Assembly (NCBI GenBank): GCA_013154385.1
Contig: JAADCO010000040.1
Location: forward strand, 1 to 7,012
Direction: 5' to 3'
DNA length: 7,012 nt
Source: Thermodesulfobacteriota bacterium
GTDB taxonomy: Bacteria > Desulfobacterota > Thermodesulfobacteria > Thermodesulfobacteriales > Thermodesulfatatoraceae
The translations under genes and the position numbers were made by a program. Positions within the stretch are counted from its first letter, which is position 1; the number at the start of each line of letters is the position of its first letter. Shown piece by piece: positions 1 to 6,690 of the stretch. Under the pieces are notes generated by a model, which was given only the letters and a program-made list of their open reading frames with translations, did not search any database and was not told the origin of the DNA.

Positions 1-906
1 CCCCTTCCGGAAATAGAAAGACAGCACGATCCCTGGCCGCAGGTCACGGAGAGGATGTGGGCGGTCTATTTCCAGGACGAGTGGTCCCTTTCGGAGAAGG
101 ACGAGATCAACCTGGGCCTGCGCTACGACAAGTACAACGGGTTTTCCGGGGAGTTTAGCCCGCGCGTGGTCTGGATCCACCGCTTCTCCCCGCGTTTCGT
201 CACCAAGCTCATCTACGGCCACGGATTCCGCGTGCCGGACCTCGACGCCCTCTACGACGACCACTTTCCCCTGGTAAGCGGAAATCCGGATCTCAAACCC
301 GAGAAGCTCGATTCCGTGGAAACGGTCTTCATCTACAAACCCACGCCCCGGCAGCGCATCAGCTTGAGCCTTTACCGCATGTGGCTGAGGGACGTCCTCG
401 GGCGCCGCACGCCCGGTGGAGTCGGAGGCTGGAGCTATCAGCAGGGCGGTGACGAGCACGTCTGGGGCGGAGAGATTTCCTTTCGGCATCAGGGAAAGAT
501 GTGGGACATCTACCTCTTCGGCGGATACCAATGGGGCGAAAACGAGTTCGATGAGCCGCGTCCTTACGTGGCCAACGTGCTGGCCGGAGGCATACTCTCT
601 TACGCCTGTCAGTGCCTCCCTCTGGAGATCAGCCTCTCGTGGAACTATGTGGGGCCTCGCTGGCGCGAGAAGTACAACCTGACGCGAGAGGGAACCTACG
701 TCCCTGACGAGAGACCGAAGCTCGACGGCTACACCCTGGTGAACCTCAAGATGACCTACGACCTGACGGAGAGGATGTCGTTCTGGGGGGCGGTGATCAA
801 CCTCTTCGACGACGACATCCGTTATCCGTCTTCCTACGGAGGAGTGCAGGAAGATTATCGGGACCAGGGACGGTACTGGGAAATTGGATTTCGGGTTCGG
901 TTTTGA
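1..906 (+). CDS. TonB-dependent outer-membrane receptor, C-terminal beta-barrel part (5' end outside window)
   Basis: The frame is open from base 1 to the TGA at 904-906, giving 301 visible residues; signal peptide, TonB box, plug and early barrel strands lie upstream of the window. The visible part matches the C-terminal half of TonB-dependent receptors: a YFQDEW strand followed by LGLRYD, an SPR turn, then GFRVPD (fragment residues 75-80) and NPDLKPE (95-101), both family hallmarks. The rest is alternating aromatic/polar barrel strands, ending in a strand closing with a terminal Phe (YWEIGFRVRF), the usual C-terminal signature for BAM-dependent insertion. Such receptors import ligands such as siderophores, cobalamin, haem or sugars using TonB energy; the ligand cannot be told from this part. 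One oddity is a Cys-X-Cys (ACQC) within a barrel strand region. Its stop overlaps the next gene's start by 4 bases, so it is probably the first or an early gene of an operon with the YfiR-like protein and the sensor kinase. The family call is firm; the ligand is unknown. Confidence 0.93.
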   Translation, partial: PLPEIERQHDPWPQVTERMWAVYFQDEWSLSEKDEINLGLRYDKYNGFSGEFSPRVVWIHRFSPRFVTKLIYGHGFRVPDLDALYDDHFPLVSGNPDLKPEKLDSVETVFIYKPTPRQRISLSLYRMWLRDVLGRRTPGGVGGWSYQQGGDEHVWGGEISFRHQGKMWDIYLFGGYQWGENEFDEPRPYVANVLAGGILSYACQCLPLEISLSWNYVGPRWREKYNLTREGTYVPDERPKLDGYTLVNLKMTYDLTERMSFWGAVINLFDDDIRYPSSYGGVQEDYRDQGRYWEIGFRVRF

Positions 907-1484
907 AGAAGGTAAACTTTCTCCTGGCATACTGGATGTTCCTGTTCTACTCCCTCTTCCCCCTCGGCACGGGGAGGGCGGGCACTCTGGTCACCATTGA
1001 GACCCAGAAGGCCCGGCTCACCCTCTCTCTTTTGGAACGCTTCGTGCGCCTTGAGGACCATCTGCGCCATCGTCGCATATATCGGGTCCTGGCCCTCCTG
1101 CCCAAGGTCCACACCGCCTTTCAGGATCAGCGTCTGGTCAACGAGACGGTGCTCGAGTTTTTTCGCCGGAGACCGAACTTCGTCCTCACCGTGGTCTCAG
1201 ACGGTCGGCAGGCCTTGAGAGCCCTGCGCGAAGGCAACTACGACATCCTCTATATCGCCGGACTTGTGCCGGAAATAGAGTTAATATTAAAGGAGGCTGC
1301 CGAGCGGGGAGTGCTGACGGTTTCACACTTGACCGAGCTGGTTCCTGAAGGGCTGGCCCTTTCGCTGGATCTCGGCCGACGTCGGGCTTGCATCCTGGCC
1401 AACGAGAGGACGTGGCAGGTCCTTTCCCTGAGGTTGCCCGCAAAGATAGCCCGGAAAATTTGCTTCGTTTCCACGGATCAGTGA
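903..1484 (+). CDS. Exported YfiR-like (DUF4154) periplasmic protein
   Basis: This encodes 193 residues from a TTG start at 903 that overlaps the receptor's stop (TTGA). TTG is preferred because it supplies the Lys-Lys n-region of a signal peptide: residues 1-26 comprise KK, a hydrophobic core and a GTGRA-like cleavage end. The only other candidate, ATG at 936, would lose the charged n-region. The mature part resembles the YfiR/DUF4154 fold: a helix with LLERFVRLEDH, a strand YRVLALLP (60-67), the block YDILYIAG (113-120) and the segment VLTVSHL (137-143). These are followed by a closing strand-helix pattern, ALSLDLGRRRACILANERTW then LRLPAKIARKI. The blocks match the family's 'dilfi', 'vLTV' and 'F.in...ar..gL..s..ll' regions by eye. 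In YfiR of Pseudomonas, such a protein is a periplasmic repressor of the diguanylate cyclase YfiN. Its position between a TonB receptor and a membrane kinase fits a periplasmic signalling adaptor. Only two cysteines are visible (163 and 187), fewer than in Pseudomonas YfiR as I recall. It could instead be a divergent solute-binding-like protein. Confidence 0.68.
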   Translation: MKKVNFLLAYWMFLFYSLFPLGTGRAGTLVTIETQKARLTLSLLERFVRLEDHLRHRRIYRVLALLPKVHTAFQDQRLVNETVLEFFRRRPNFVLTVVSDGRQALRALREGNYDILYIAGLVPEIELILKEAAERGVLTVSHLTELVPEGLALSLDLGRRRACILANERTWQVLSLRLPAKIARKICFVSTDQ

Positions 1485-3349
1485 AGGGAGCTCTGGCCAT
1501 TCGTCGGAGATTACTTGCGCGTCTGAACGCCACGGTACTCGTCTTGCTGGTCATCCTCGTTTCGGTGTCTCTCACCGTGGGGGCGACCTTGTGGGGGACC
1601 TACGTGGTCCAGAAGGAGCTGGCGAGGGAAAGGGAGGAGAACTTAAAGACCCTCCTCCTCCACACCGTGCGGGTCATCGAGCCCCACGTCAAGCTCCTCG
1701 TGCGCAGCGAGATCGAGCGCGTGGCCGACGAGCTCCTCCAGTTCGAGTTCATCAAGGGCGTGCGCATCGTCTGGCAGGAGCCCTCCATCTACGGCGACAT
1801 CCGCGAGATGGACATCCTCCTGGGCCGGCACCCCTCAAACCCGCCGGAGCGTCTCCAGATCTCCAAGGGCGACCTCGAGGGGGAGATCTTCTCCCTCCCC
1901 ATCATAGACCAGGGCGAGGTCATCGGACGCCTCGAGGTGGCGGTTGACGACCGCCTCCATCAGGAGCTCATCCACCATCTGCTCGAGCGTTTCCTCTTCG
2001 TGGGGCTCTTCATCTCCTTCCTGGTGGGCGGGCTCCTCTATCTCTACTATCGCCTGGTGAGCCATCCGGCCCTGGCCCTGGCCAAGCACATGGAGCAGGC
2101 CCCGGAGAAGCTCCTTCCCTTTCCCGAGGTCCCCGGGCCCAAGGAGATCCGCGTGCTGGTCGAGTCCTACAACCATCTCGTGGAGCGGCTCAACCACTAT
2201 CGGGAGGAGCTGAAGGCGGCGATGAGGCGCTGGCAGGAAGAAGCCACCCGGGCCGAGGCCGCAAGCCGCGCCAAGACCACCTTCCTGGCCAACATCACCC
2301 ACGAGCTGCGCACGCCGATGACCGCGGCCCTCGGCATGGCCGAGCTTTTGGCCGACGGCTCCCTGCCTTCCGAGGAGCGCCAGTACGTGGACAACCTCAG
2401 AAACTCCCTGAAGACGCTTTCGGGCCTCATCGAGGACGTGCTCTCCTTTGCCCGTCTCGAGGCGGAGAGGGAAAACGTGCGCGAGGAGGTCTTCGATCTC
2501 CACGCCCTCCTTGAGGACCTTCGCAAGCTCTTCGAACCCCAGTTTCGCAGCCAGGGGCTCTATTTGAAGCTCGAGATCGCCCCGGACCTTCCCCGCCTGG
2601 TCAAGGGAGACGAGGCCAAGATCCGCCAGGTGCTCATCAACCTCCTGGGAAACGCCCTCAAGTTCACCATGAAGGGCGGAGCGGTGCTTTCCGCCCGGGT
2701 GGTCCAGAGGAACGAAGGGCTGGTGCACGTGGAGTTCGCCGTGAAGGACACCGGGGTTGGCATCCCGGAGGATGCGCTCGAGCGGATATTCATCCCCTTC
2801 GAGCGCCTGGCCCCGGAGAGCATCCCGGGCACGGGCCTTGGTCTTTCCATTTCTCAGCATCTGGCCCGGATGCTCGGCGGGAGCATAGAGGTCAAAAGCG
2901 AGGGGCCCGGGCACGGGGCCACGTTCTATTTCCGCGTGCCCCTCAAGCTGGTCGAGGGAGAGAGACCGGAGGCCCCGAAGGTGGAGAAGCTCTCCGGGCG
3001 GGTCCTCCTCGCGGAGGACAACGCCGTCACGCGGCACTTCTTCGTGAAGATCCTCGAGAAACTGGGGCTTTCCGTGGTGGCCGTGGCCGACGGCAACCAG
3101 GCCCTCGAAGAGGCCCTGAAGGGCGATTTCGACCTCGTCCTGCTCGACATCCGCATGCCGGGGCTTGACGGGCTTGAAGTGGCGCGAAGGCTTCGCGCCG
3201 CGGGGTTCCGCAAGCCCATCCTCGCCATCACCGCCCACGCGGTCTCGGAGGTCGAGGCCGAGAGCCTGCGGGCCGGGATGGACGGCTTCATCACCAAACC
3301 CATCAGCCGGGAAGAGCTCTGGCGACATCTTTCCCGCTGGCTTTCTTGA
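1481..3349 (+). CDS. Hybrid sensor histidine kinase with HAMP-like linker and C-terminal receiver domain
   Basis: I chose the GTG at 1481, giving 622 residues and overlapping the previous stop (GTGA). The frame extends to a TTG at 1388, but that would add 31 non-membrane residues buried in the upstream gene. Order of parts: cytoplasmic RRRLLAR, TM1 (about 17-40), an extracytoplasmic sensor (about 43-170), TM2 (about 171-189), a HAMP-like linker (190-240) and a coiled signalling helix. The kinase core follows: H-box NITHELRTP with phospho-acceptor His274, N-box Asn391 (LLGNALKF), G1 DTGVGIP (423-429), F-box, and G2 GTGLGLSI (450-457). The receiver (about 506-620) has acidic Glu512/Asp513, phospho-acceptor Asp556 (LLDIRMPG), Thr584 and Lys606. 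All catalytic residues are present. The sensor has a CHASE8-like pattern: LLQFEFIKGVRIVW, then an IIDQGEVIGRLEVAV strand pair. No HPt or output domain follows, so phosphate must pass to an HPt protein elsewhere, or the receiver autoregulates. The input is presumably the YfiR-like neighbour. The protein contains no cysteine. Confidence 0.95.
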   Translation: MKGALAIRRRLLARLNATVLVLLVILVSVSLTVGATLWGTYVVQKELAREREENLKTLLLHTVRVIEPHVKLLVRSEIERVADELLQFEFIKGVRIVWQEPSIYGDIREMDILLGRHPSNPPERLQISKGDLEGEIFSLPIIDQGEVIGRLEVAVDDRLHQELIHHLLERFLFVGLFISFLVGGLLYLYYRLVSHPALALAKHMEQAPEKLLPFPEVPGPKEIRVLVESYNHLVERLNHYREELKAAMRRWQEEATRAEAASRAKTTFLANITHELRTPMTAALGMAELLADGSLPSEERQYVDNLRNSLKTLSGLIEDVLSFARLEAERENVREEVFDLHALLEDLRKLFEPQFRSQGLYLKLEIAPDLPRLVKGDEAKIRQVLINLLGNALKFTMKGGAVLSARVVQRNEGLVHVEFAVKDTGVGIPEDALERIFIPFERLAPESIPGTGLGLSISQHLARMLGGSIEVKSEGPGHGATFYFRVPLKLVEGERPEAPKVEKLSGRVLLAEDNAVTRHFFVKILEKLGLSVVAVADGNQALEEALKGDFDLVLLDIRMPGLDGLEVARRLRAAGFRKPILAITAHAVSEVEAESLRAGMDGFITKPISREELWRHLSRWLS

Positions 3350-3373
3350 ACCCCTCGCTTCTGGTGCTAGTAT
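3346..3373 (+). promoter_or_regulatory. Predicted sigma70-type promoter for ileS (extended -10)
   Basis: TTGAAC (3346-3351) and TAGTAT (3368-3373) are separated by 16 bases. A TG dinucleotide at 3365-3366, one base before the -10, makes an extended -10 element (TGCTAGTAT). Each hexamer matches consensus at 4 of 6 positions. The -35 overlaps the kinase gene's stop codon. This is the only AT-leaning stretch in the gap before ileS, and no hairpin followed by a T run is visible, so read-through from the kinase operon may also supply ileS. This is a prediction from motif inspection only. Confidence 0.5.
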
Positions 3374-3390
3374 TGGCAAAAATTTGACCC

Positions 3391-3397
3391 GAGGGAG
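3391..3397 (+). promoter_or_regulatory. Ribosome binding site of ileS
   Basis: GAGGGAG lies 7 bases before the ATG at 3405. It fixes that ATG as the start and rules out the longer open frame reaching back into the kinase gene, whose extra residues are out-of-frame receiver sequence. Confidence 0.75.
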
Positions 3398-3404
3398 CGG
3401 AGCC

Positions 3405-6251
3405 ATGAGCGAGAAACCCGACAAACCCGACTGGAAGGAAACCCTCAACCTTCCCCGAACGGACTTTCCCATGAAGGCCAACCTGGCCAAACGGGAACCC
3501 GAGTTCCTCAAGCGCTGGGAAGAGATGAAGCTCTACGAGAAGATGCTCGACCGCGGCCGGGAAGCGCCGCTTTTCGTGCTTCACGACGGTCCTCCCTACG
3601 CCAACGGCCACATCCACATGGGCACGGCCCTGAACAAGGTGCTCAAGGACTTCATCCTCAAGAGCCGCCGCATGGCCGGCCACAACTGCCCCTACGTGCC
3701 GGGCTGGGATTGTCACGGGCTGCCCATCGAGCTCAACGTGGAAAAGGAGCTCAAGGTCCGGCGCGGGGAGCTTCCCAAGCTCGAGATCAGGAAGCACTGT
3801 CGGGCCTACGCCGAGCGCTGGATTGACATTCAGCGCGAAGAATTCCGCCGCCTCGGGGTCATCGGCGATTGGTGGCGTCCCTACCTCACCATGAGCTTTG
3901 ACTACGAAGCCACCATCGCCCGGGAGTTCGTCCGTTTCCTCTCGCAGGGCTACGTCTACCGGCGCAAGAAGCCCGTCTACTGGTGCATCCACTGCCTCAC
4001 GGCCCTGGCCGAGGCCGAGGTGGAATACGAGACCCATCGTTCTCCTTCGATCTACGTGAAGTTTCCGCTTGCCGAAGACGCGCGCGCCGCGCTCCCCGAA
4101 CCCGTGGAAGGTCCGGTCTCGGTGCTCATCTGGACCACCACGCCCTGGACGCTTCCGGCCAATCTCGCCGTGGCCTTGAACCCCGAGTTCGACTACGTGG
4201 CCGTGCGCTTGGGAGAAGAGGTCCTCATCCTCGCCGAAGGCCGGCTTTCGGCCCTCGCGGCGGAGCTCGGTCTCGAGAAGGTGCCGGAGATCCTTTTCCG
4301 CCTCTCGGCCAAGGATCTCGAGGGCAAGCACGCCAAGCATCCCTTCCTCGACCGCGAAAGCCTTTTCATCCTTGCCGACTACGTGACCCTTGAGGCCGGA
4401 ACGGGTTGCGTCCACATCGCCCCGGGCCACGGTGAGGAAGACTACGAGAGCGGTCTGCGCTACGGGCTTGAGGTCTATTCTCCGGTGGACGAAGAGGGCC
4501 GTTTCGTGCCCGATCTTCCGGAGATCGGCGGGATGAACATCTACGCGGCCAACGAGAAGATCATCGAGATGCTCAAGGAGAGGGGAAGGCTCCTTCACGT
4601 GGCGGAGATCGAGCACAGCTATCCGCACTGCTGGCGCTGCAAGAAGCCCGTGATCTTCCGGGCCACGGAGCAGTGGTTCATCTCCATGGAGGCCGGCGAC
4701 CTGCGTAAGCGGGCCCTCGAGTGGATCGAAAAGGTCCAGTGGATCCCGCGCTGGGGCAAGGAGCGGATCAAGAGCATGGTGGAGCGGCGGCCGGACTGGT
4801 GTCTCTCGCGCCAGAGGGCCTGGGGAGTGCCGCTCACCGTCTTCATCTGCAAGGACTGCGGCGAGATCCTGCGCGAGGAAAAGTTCTACGAAAAGACCAT
4901 CTCGCTTTTCGAGGAGCACGGGGCCGACGTCTGGTTCGAGAAGCCCGTTGAGGAGCTCCTTCCCGAGGGGACGAAGTGTCCCAAATGCGGCGGGGAGAAC
5001 TTCCGCAAGGAAGAGGACATCCTCGACGTGTGGTTCGATTCGGGGGTCTCCTTCGCCGCGGTGCTCGAGAGGCGGCCGGAGCTCAAGTTTCCCGCCGAGC
5101 TCTATCTCGAGGGTTCGGACCAGCATCGCGGCTGGTTCCAGAGCTCGCTCCTTTGCGCCGTGGGCACGCGGGGCCGCGCCCCCTACGAGGCCGTGCTCAC
5201 CCACGGTTTCGTGGTTGACGGCAAGGGACGCAAGATGTCGAAGTCCCTCGGAAACGTCATCCCGCCGGAAAAGATCATCAAGCGCTACGGCGCCGAGATC
5301 CTGCGCCTCTGGGTCTCGGCCGAGGACTATCGCGACGACATCAGGCTCTCGGACGAGATCCTTTCCCGTCTCACCGAGGCCTATCGCAAGATCAGGAACA
5401 CCTGCCGGTTCCTCCTCGGAAACCTCTACGACTTCGATCCGAAGAGGGATCTCCTGCCGCCGGAGGAGCTCCCGGAGTTTGAGCGCTACATGCTCTATCG
5501 GCTCTCCCGCTTCGTGAAGCGCGCCCTGCGGGCTTACGAGAACTACGACTTCCATCTCGTGAGCCAGGGGCTCCATCAGTTCTGCGCCGTGGACCTTTCG
5601 GCCATCTTCATTGACGTGAGCCGGGACACCCTCTACTGCGAGGCGCCCGATTCCCCGGCCCGGCGCGCGGTGCAGACCGTGCTCTACCACGCGCTCGAGG
5701 CCATCGTCCGCCTCATGGCGCCCATCCTTTCCTTCACCGCCGAGGAGGTCTGGGCCCATCTGCCCGGCGAGCACGAGGAAGAAAGCGTCCATCTCGCCGC
5801 CTTCCCCGAGCCCATCCTCCCGGAGGTGGACGAGGACTTCCGCAAGAAATGGGAAAGGCTCTTTGAGATCCGCTCCGAGATCACCAAAGCGCTCGAGATC
5901 GCCCGCAAGGAGAAGAAGATCATCGGAAACTCCCTTGAGGCCAAGGTGGTGCTCTCCGCTGAGGGAGAGCTCGGAGACTTCATCCGGGAGCACGCGGAAA
6001 CGCTCGAGTATCTGGCCATCGTCTCCAAGCTCACTTGCGGTGAGGGAGGAGAGGGCGTGCGCTACGACTCCGAGGAGATCCCCGGGCTTTCGATCTGGGT
6101 TTCGCGGGCGCCGGGGAAGAAGTGCGAGCGTTGCTGGAAATGGTCGGAAAGCGTGGGGCGCGTGCCGGAGCTTCCCCAGGTGTGCGAACGCTGCGCGCGG
6201 GTGCTTAAAGAGAAATGGCCAGAGTTCATCGCCCGTCTCTCTTCTTCCTGA
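3405..6251 (+). CDS. ileS: Isoleucyl-tRNA synthetase
   Basis: This 948-residue class I synthetase charges tRNA-Ile with isoleucine in the cytoplasm; the length is typical of bacterial IleRS (E. coli is near 940). The start motif DGPPYANGHIHMGTALNK carries the HIGH-equivalent as HMGT (71-74). The CP1 editing domain, which hydrolyses Val-tRNA-Ile, shows the threonine-rich WTTTPWT (243-249) and GTGCVHIAPGHGEEDY (332-347) with the conserved editing Asp346. KMSKS is at 610-614. After it come the helical anticodon-binding domain and a C-terminal zinc finger, Cys907/910 (CERCW) and Cys927/930. Further Cys-X-X-Cys pairs at 194/197, 409/412, 482/485 and 525/528 could form two more zinc sites in the connective regions, as in some thermophilic IleRS. 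The first ATG preceded by GAGGGAG was taken as start. Its end overlaps lspA by 37 bases, a conserved gene pair. It has its own predicted promoter. The identity is certain. Confidence 0.99.
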   Translation: MSEKPDKPDWKETLNLPRTDFPMKANLAKREPEFLKRWEEMKLYEKMLDRGREAPLFVLHDGPPYANGHIHMGTALNKVLKDFILKSRRMAGHNCPYVPGWDCHGLPIELNVEKELKVRRGELPKLEIRKHCRAYAERWIDIQREEFRRLGVIGDWWRPYLTMSFDYEATIAREFVRFLSQGYVYRRKKPVYWCIHCLTALAEAEVEYETHRSPSIYVKFPLAEDARAALPEPVEGPVSVLIWTTTPWTLPANLAVALNPEFDYVAVRLGEEVLILAEGRLSALAAELGLEKVPEILFRLSAKDLEGKHAKHPFLDRESLFILADYVTLEAGTGCVHIAPGHGEEDYESGLRYGLEVYSPVDEEGRFVPDLPEIGGMNIYAANEKIIEMLKERGRLLHVAEIEHSYPHCWRCKKPVIFRATEQWFISMEAGDLRKRALEWIEKVQWIPRWGKERIKSMVERRPDWCLSRQRAWGVPLTVFICKDCGEILREEKFYEKTISLFEEHGADVWFEKPVEELLPEGTKCPKCGGENFRKEEDILDVWFDSGVSFAAVLERRPELKFPAELYLEGSDQHRGWFQSSLLCAVGTRGRAPYEAVLTHGFVVDGKGRKMSKSLGNVIPPEKIIKRYGAEILRLWVSAEDYRDDIRLSDEILSRLTEAYRKIRNTCRFLLGNLYDFDPKRDLLPPEELPEFERYMLYRLSRFVKRALRAYENYDFHLVSQGLHQFCAVDLSAIFIDVSRDTLYCEAPDSPARRAVQTVLYHALEAIVRLMAPILSFTAEEVWAHLPGEHEEESVHLAAFPEPILPEVDEDFRKKWERLFEIRSEITKALEIARKEKKIIGNSLEAKVVLSAEGELGDFIREHAETLEYLAIVSKLTCGEGGEGVRYDSEEIPGLSIWVSRAPGKKCERCWKWSESVGRVPELPQVCERCARVLKEKWPEFIARLSSS

Positions 6252-6685
6252 CGGCGCTTCTCGTCCTCGTCCTCGACCAGGCGACCAAGGTCGCCCTGAG
6301 GTCCCTGGTGCCCCCGGGCGGCGAGATCGTCGTCGTCCCGGGCTTCTTCTCCCTGGTCCACGTCTGGAACCCGGGCGTGGCCTTCGGGCTCTTCGCTGAC
6401 CATCCGTCCTGGGGGCGTTATCTCCTCTCGCTGGTGAACCTGCTCGCCTTTTTCCTGCTCTACCATCTTTCCCGCAAGGGGCGTTCGCCCCTCTGGTGCG
6501 GGCTGGTGGCCGGCGGGGCCCTGGGAAACCTCCTCGACCGTCTCCTCTACGGACGGGTCTTTGACTTTCTCGACTTTCATCTCGGACCCTATCACTGGCC
6601 GGCCTTCAACCTGGCTGACGCCGCCATCTCCCTGGGGGTCCTCGGGCTTTTGCTCGAGGGCCTTTTAAGCCGAGGGGAAGATTAG
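6215..6685 (+). CDS. lspA: Lipoprotein signal peptidase (signal peptidase II)
   Basis: This 156-residue inner-membrane aspartyl protease removes the signal peptide from diacylglyceryl-modified prolipoproteins at the lipobox cysteine. Four hydrophobic segments are visible: about 9-28, 57-61 continuing to 69-84, 93-107, and 136-150. Family motifs are DQATK (21-25), WNPGVAFG (51-58) and GNLLDR (104-109). VFDFLDFH carries the first catalytic Asp (117) and FNLADAAIS the second (Asp135), equivalent to the catalytic pair known in P. aeruginosa LspA. The ATG at 6215 lies 37 bases inside ileS. No other ATG, GTG or TTG in this frame precedes the essential first helix, and an in-frame stop (6206-6208) lies just upstream, so the start is well constrained. 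Its own Shine-Dalgarno is poor (AAAGAGA almost touching the ATG), so it is probably translated by coupling to ileS. ileS-lspA adjacency is widespread in bacteria. The identity is certain. Confidence 0.97.
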   Translation: MARVHRPSLFFLTALLVLVLDQATKVALRSLVPPGGEIVVVPGFFSLVHVWNPGVAFGLFADHPSWGRYLLSLVNLLAFFLLYHLSRKGRSPLWCGLVAGGALGNLLDRLLYGRVFDFLDFHLGPYHWPAFNLADAAISLGVLGLLLEGLLSRGED

Positions 6686-6690
6686 ACGAC

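Noticed and set aside
1264..1287. Internal promoter (TTGTGC ... TAATAT) in the YfiR-like gene
   Set aside because: The spacing between the hexamers is about 12 bases, too short for a sigma70-type promoter.
1388..1480. Extension of the kinase to the upstream TTG
   Set aside because: The extra 31 residues are the out-of-frame reading of the YfiR-like gene's end, and the GTG at 1481 gives a standard N-terminus with a short positive segment and TM1.
3165..3404. Extension of IleRS into the kinase receiver region
   Set aside because: The added residues are an out-of-frame reading of the receiver. The ATG at 3405 has a proper Shine-Dalgarno and begins right before the conserved IleRS N-terminus.
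3350..3404. T-box or other riboswitch upstream of ileS
   Set aside because: The gap is only 55 bases, far too short for a T-box, and no specifier-loop, antiterminator or terminator hairpin can be drawn.
1835..3511. Long open frame on the minus strand opposite the kinase gene (558 codons)
   Set aside because: It is a shadow of the GC-rich kinase gene. It is rich in Gly, Glu and His without any recognisable fold and spans the junction into ileS.
3303..5993. Long open frame on the minus strand opposite ileS (896 codons)
   Set aside because: It is a mirror of the strong codon bias (GAG, CTC, AAG) in ileS, which rarely yields stops on the opposite strand. It shows no domain motifs, is low-complexity and charged, and has no independent ribosome binding logic.
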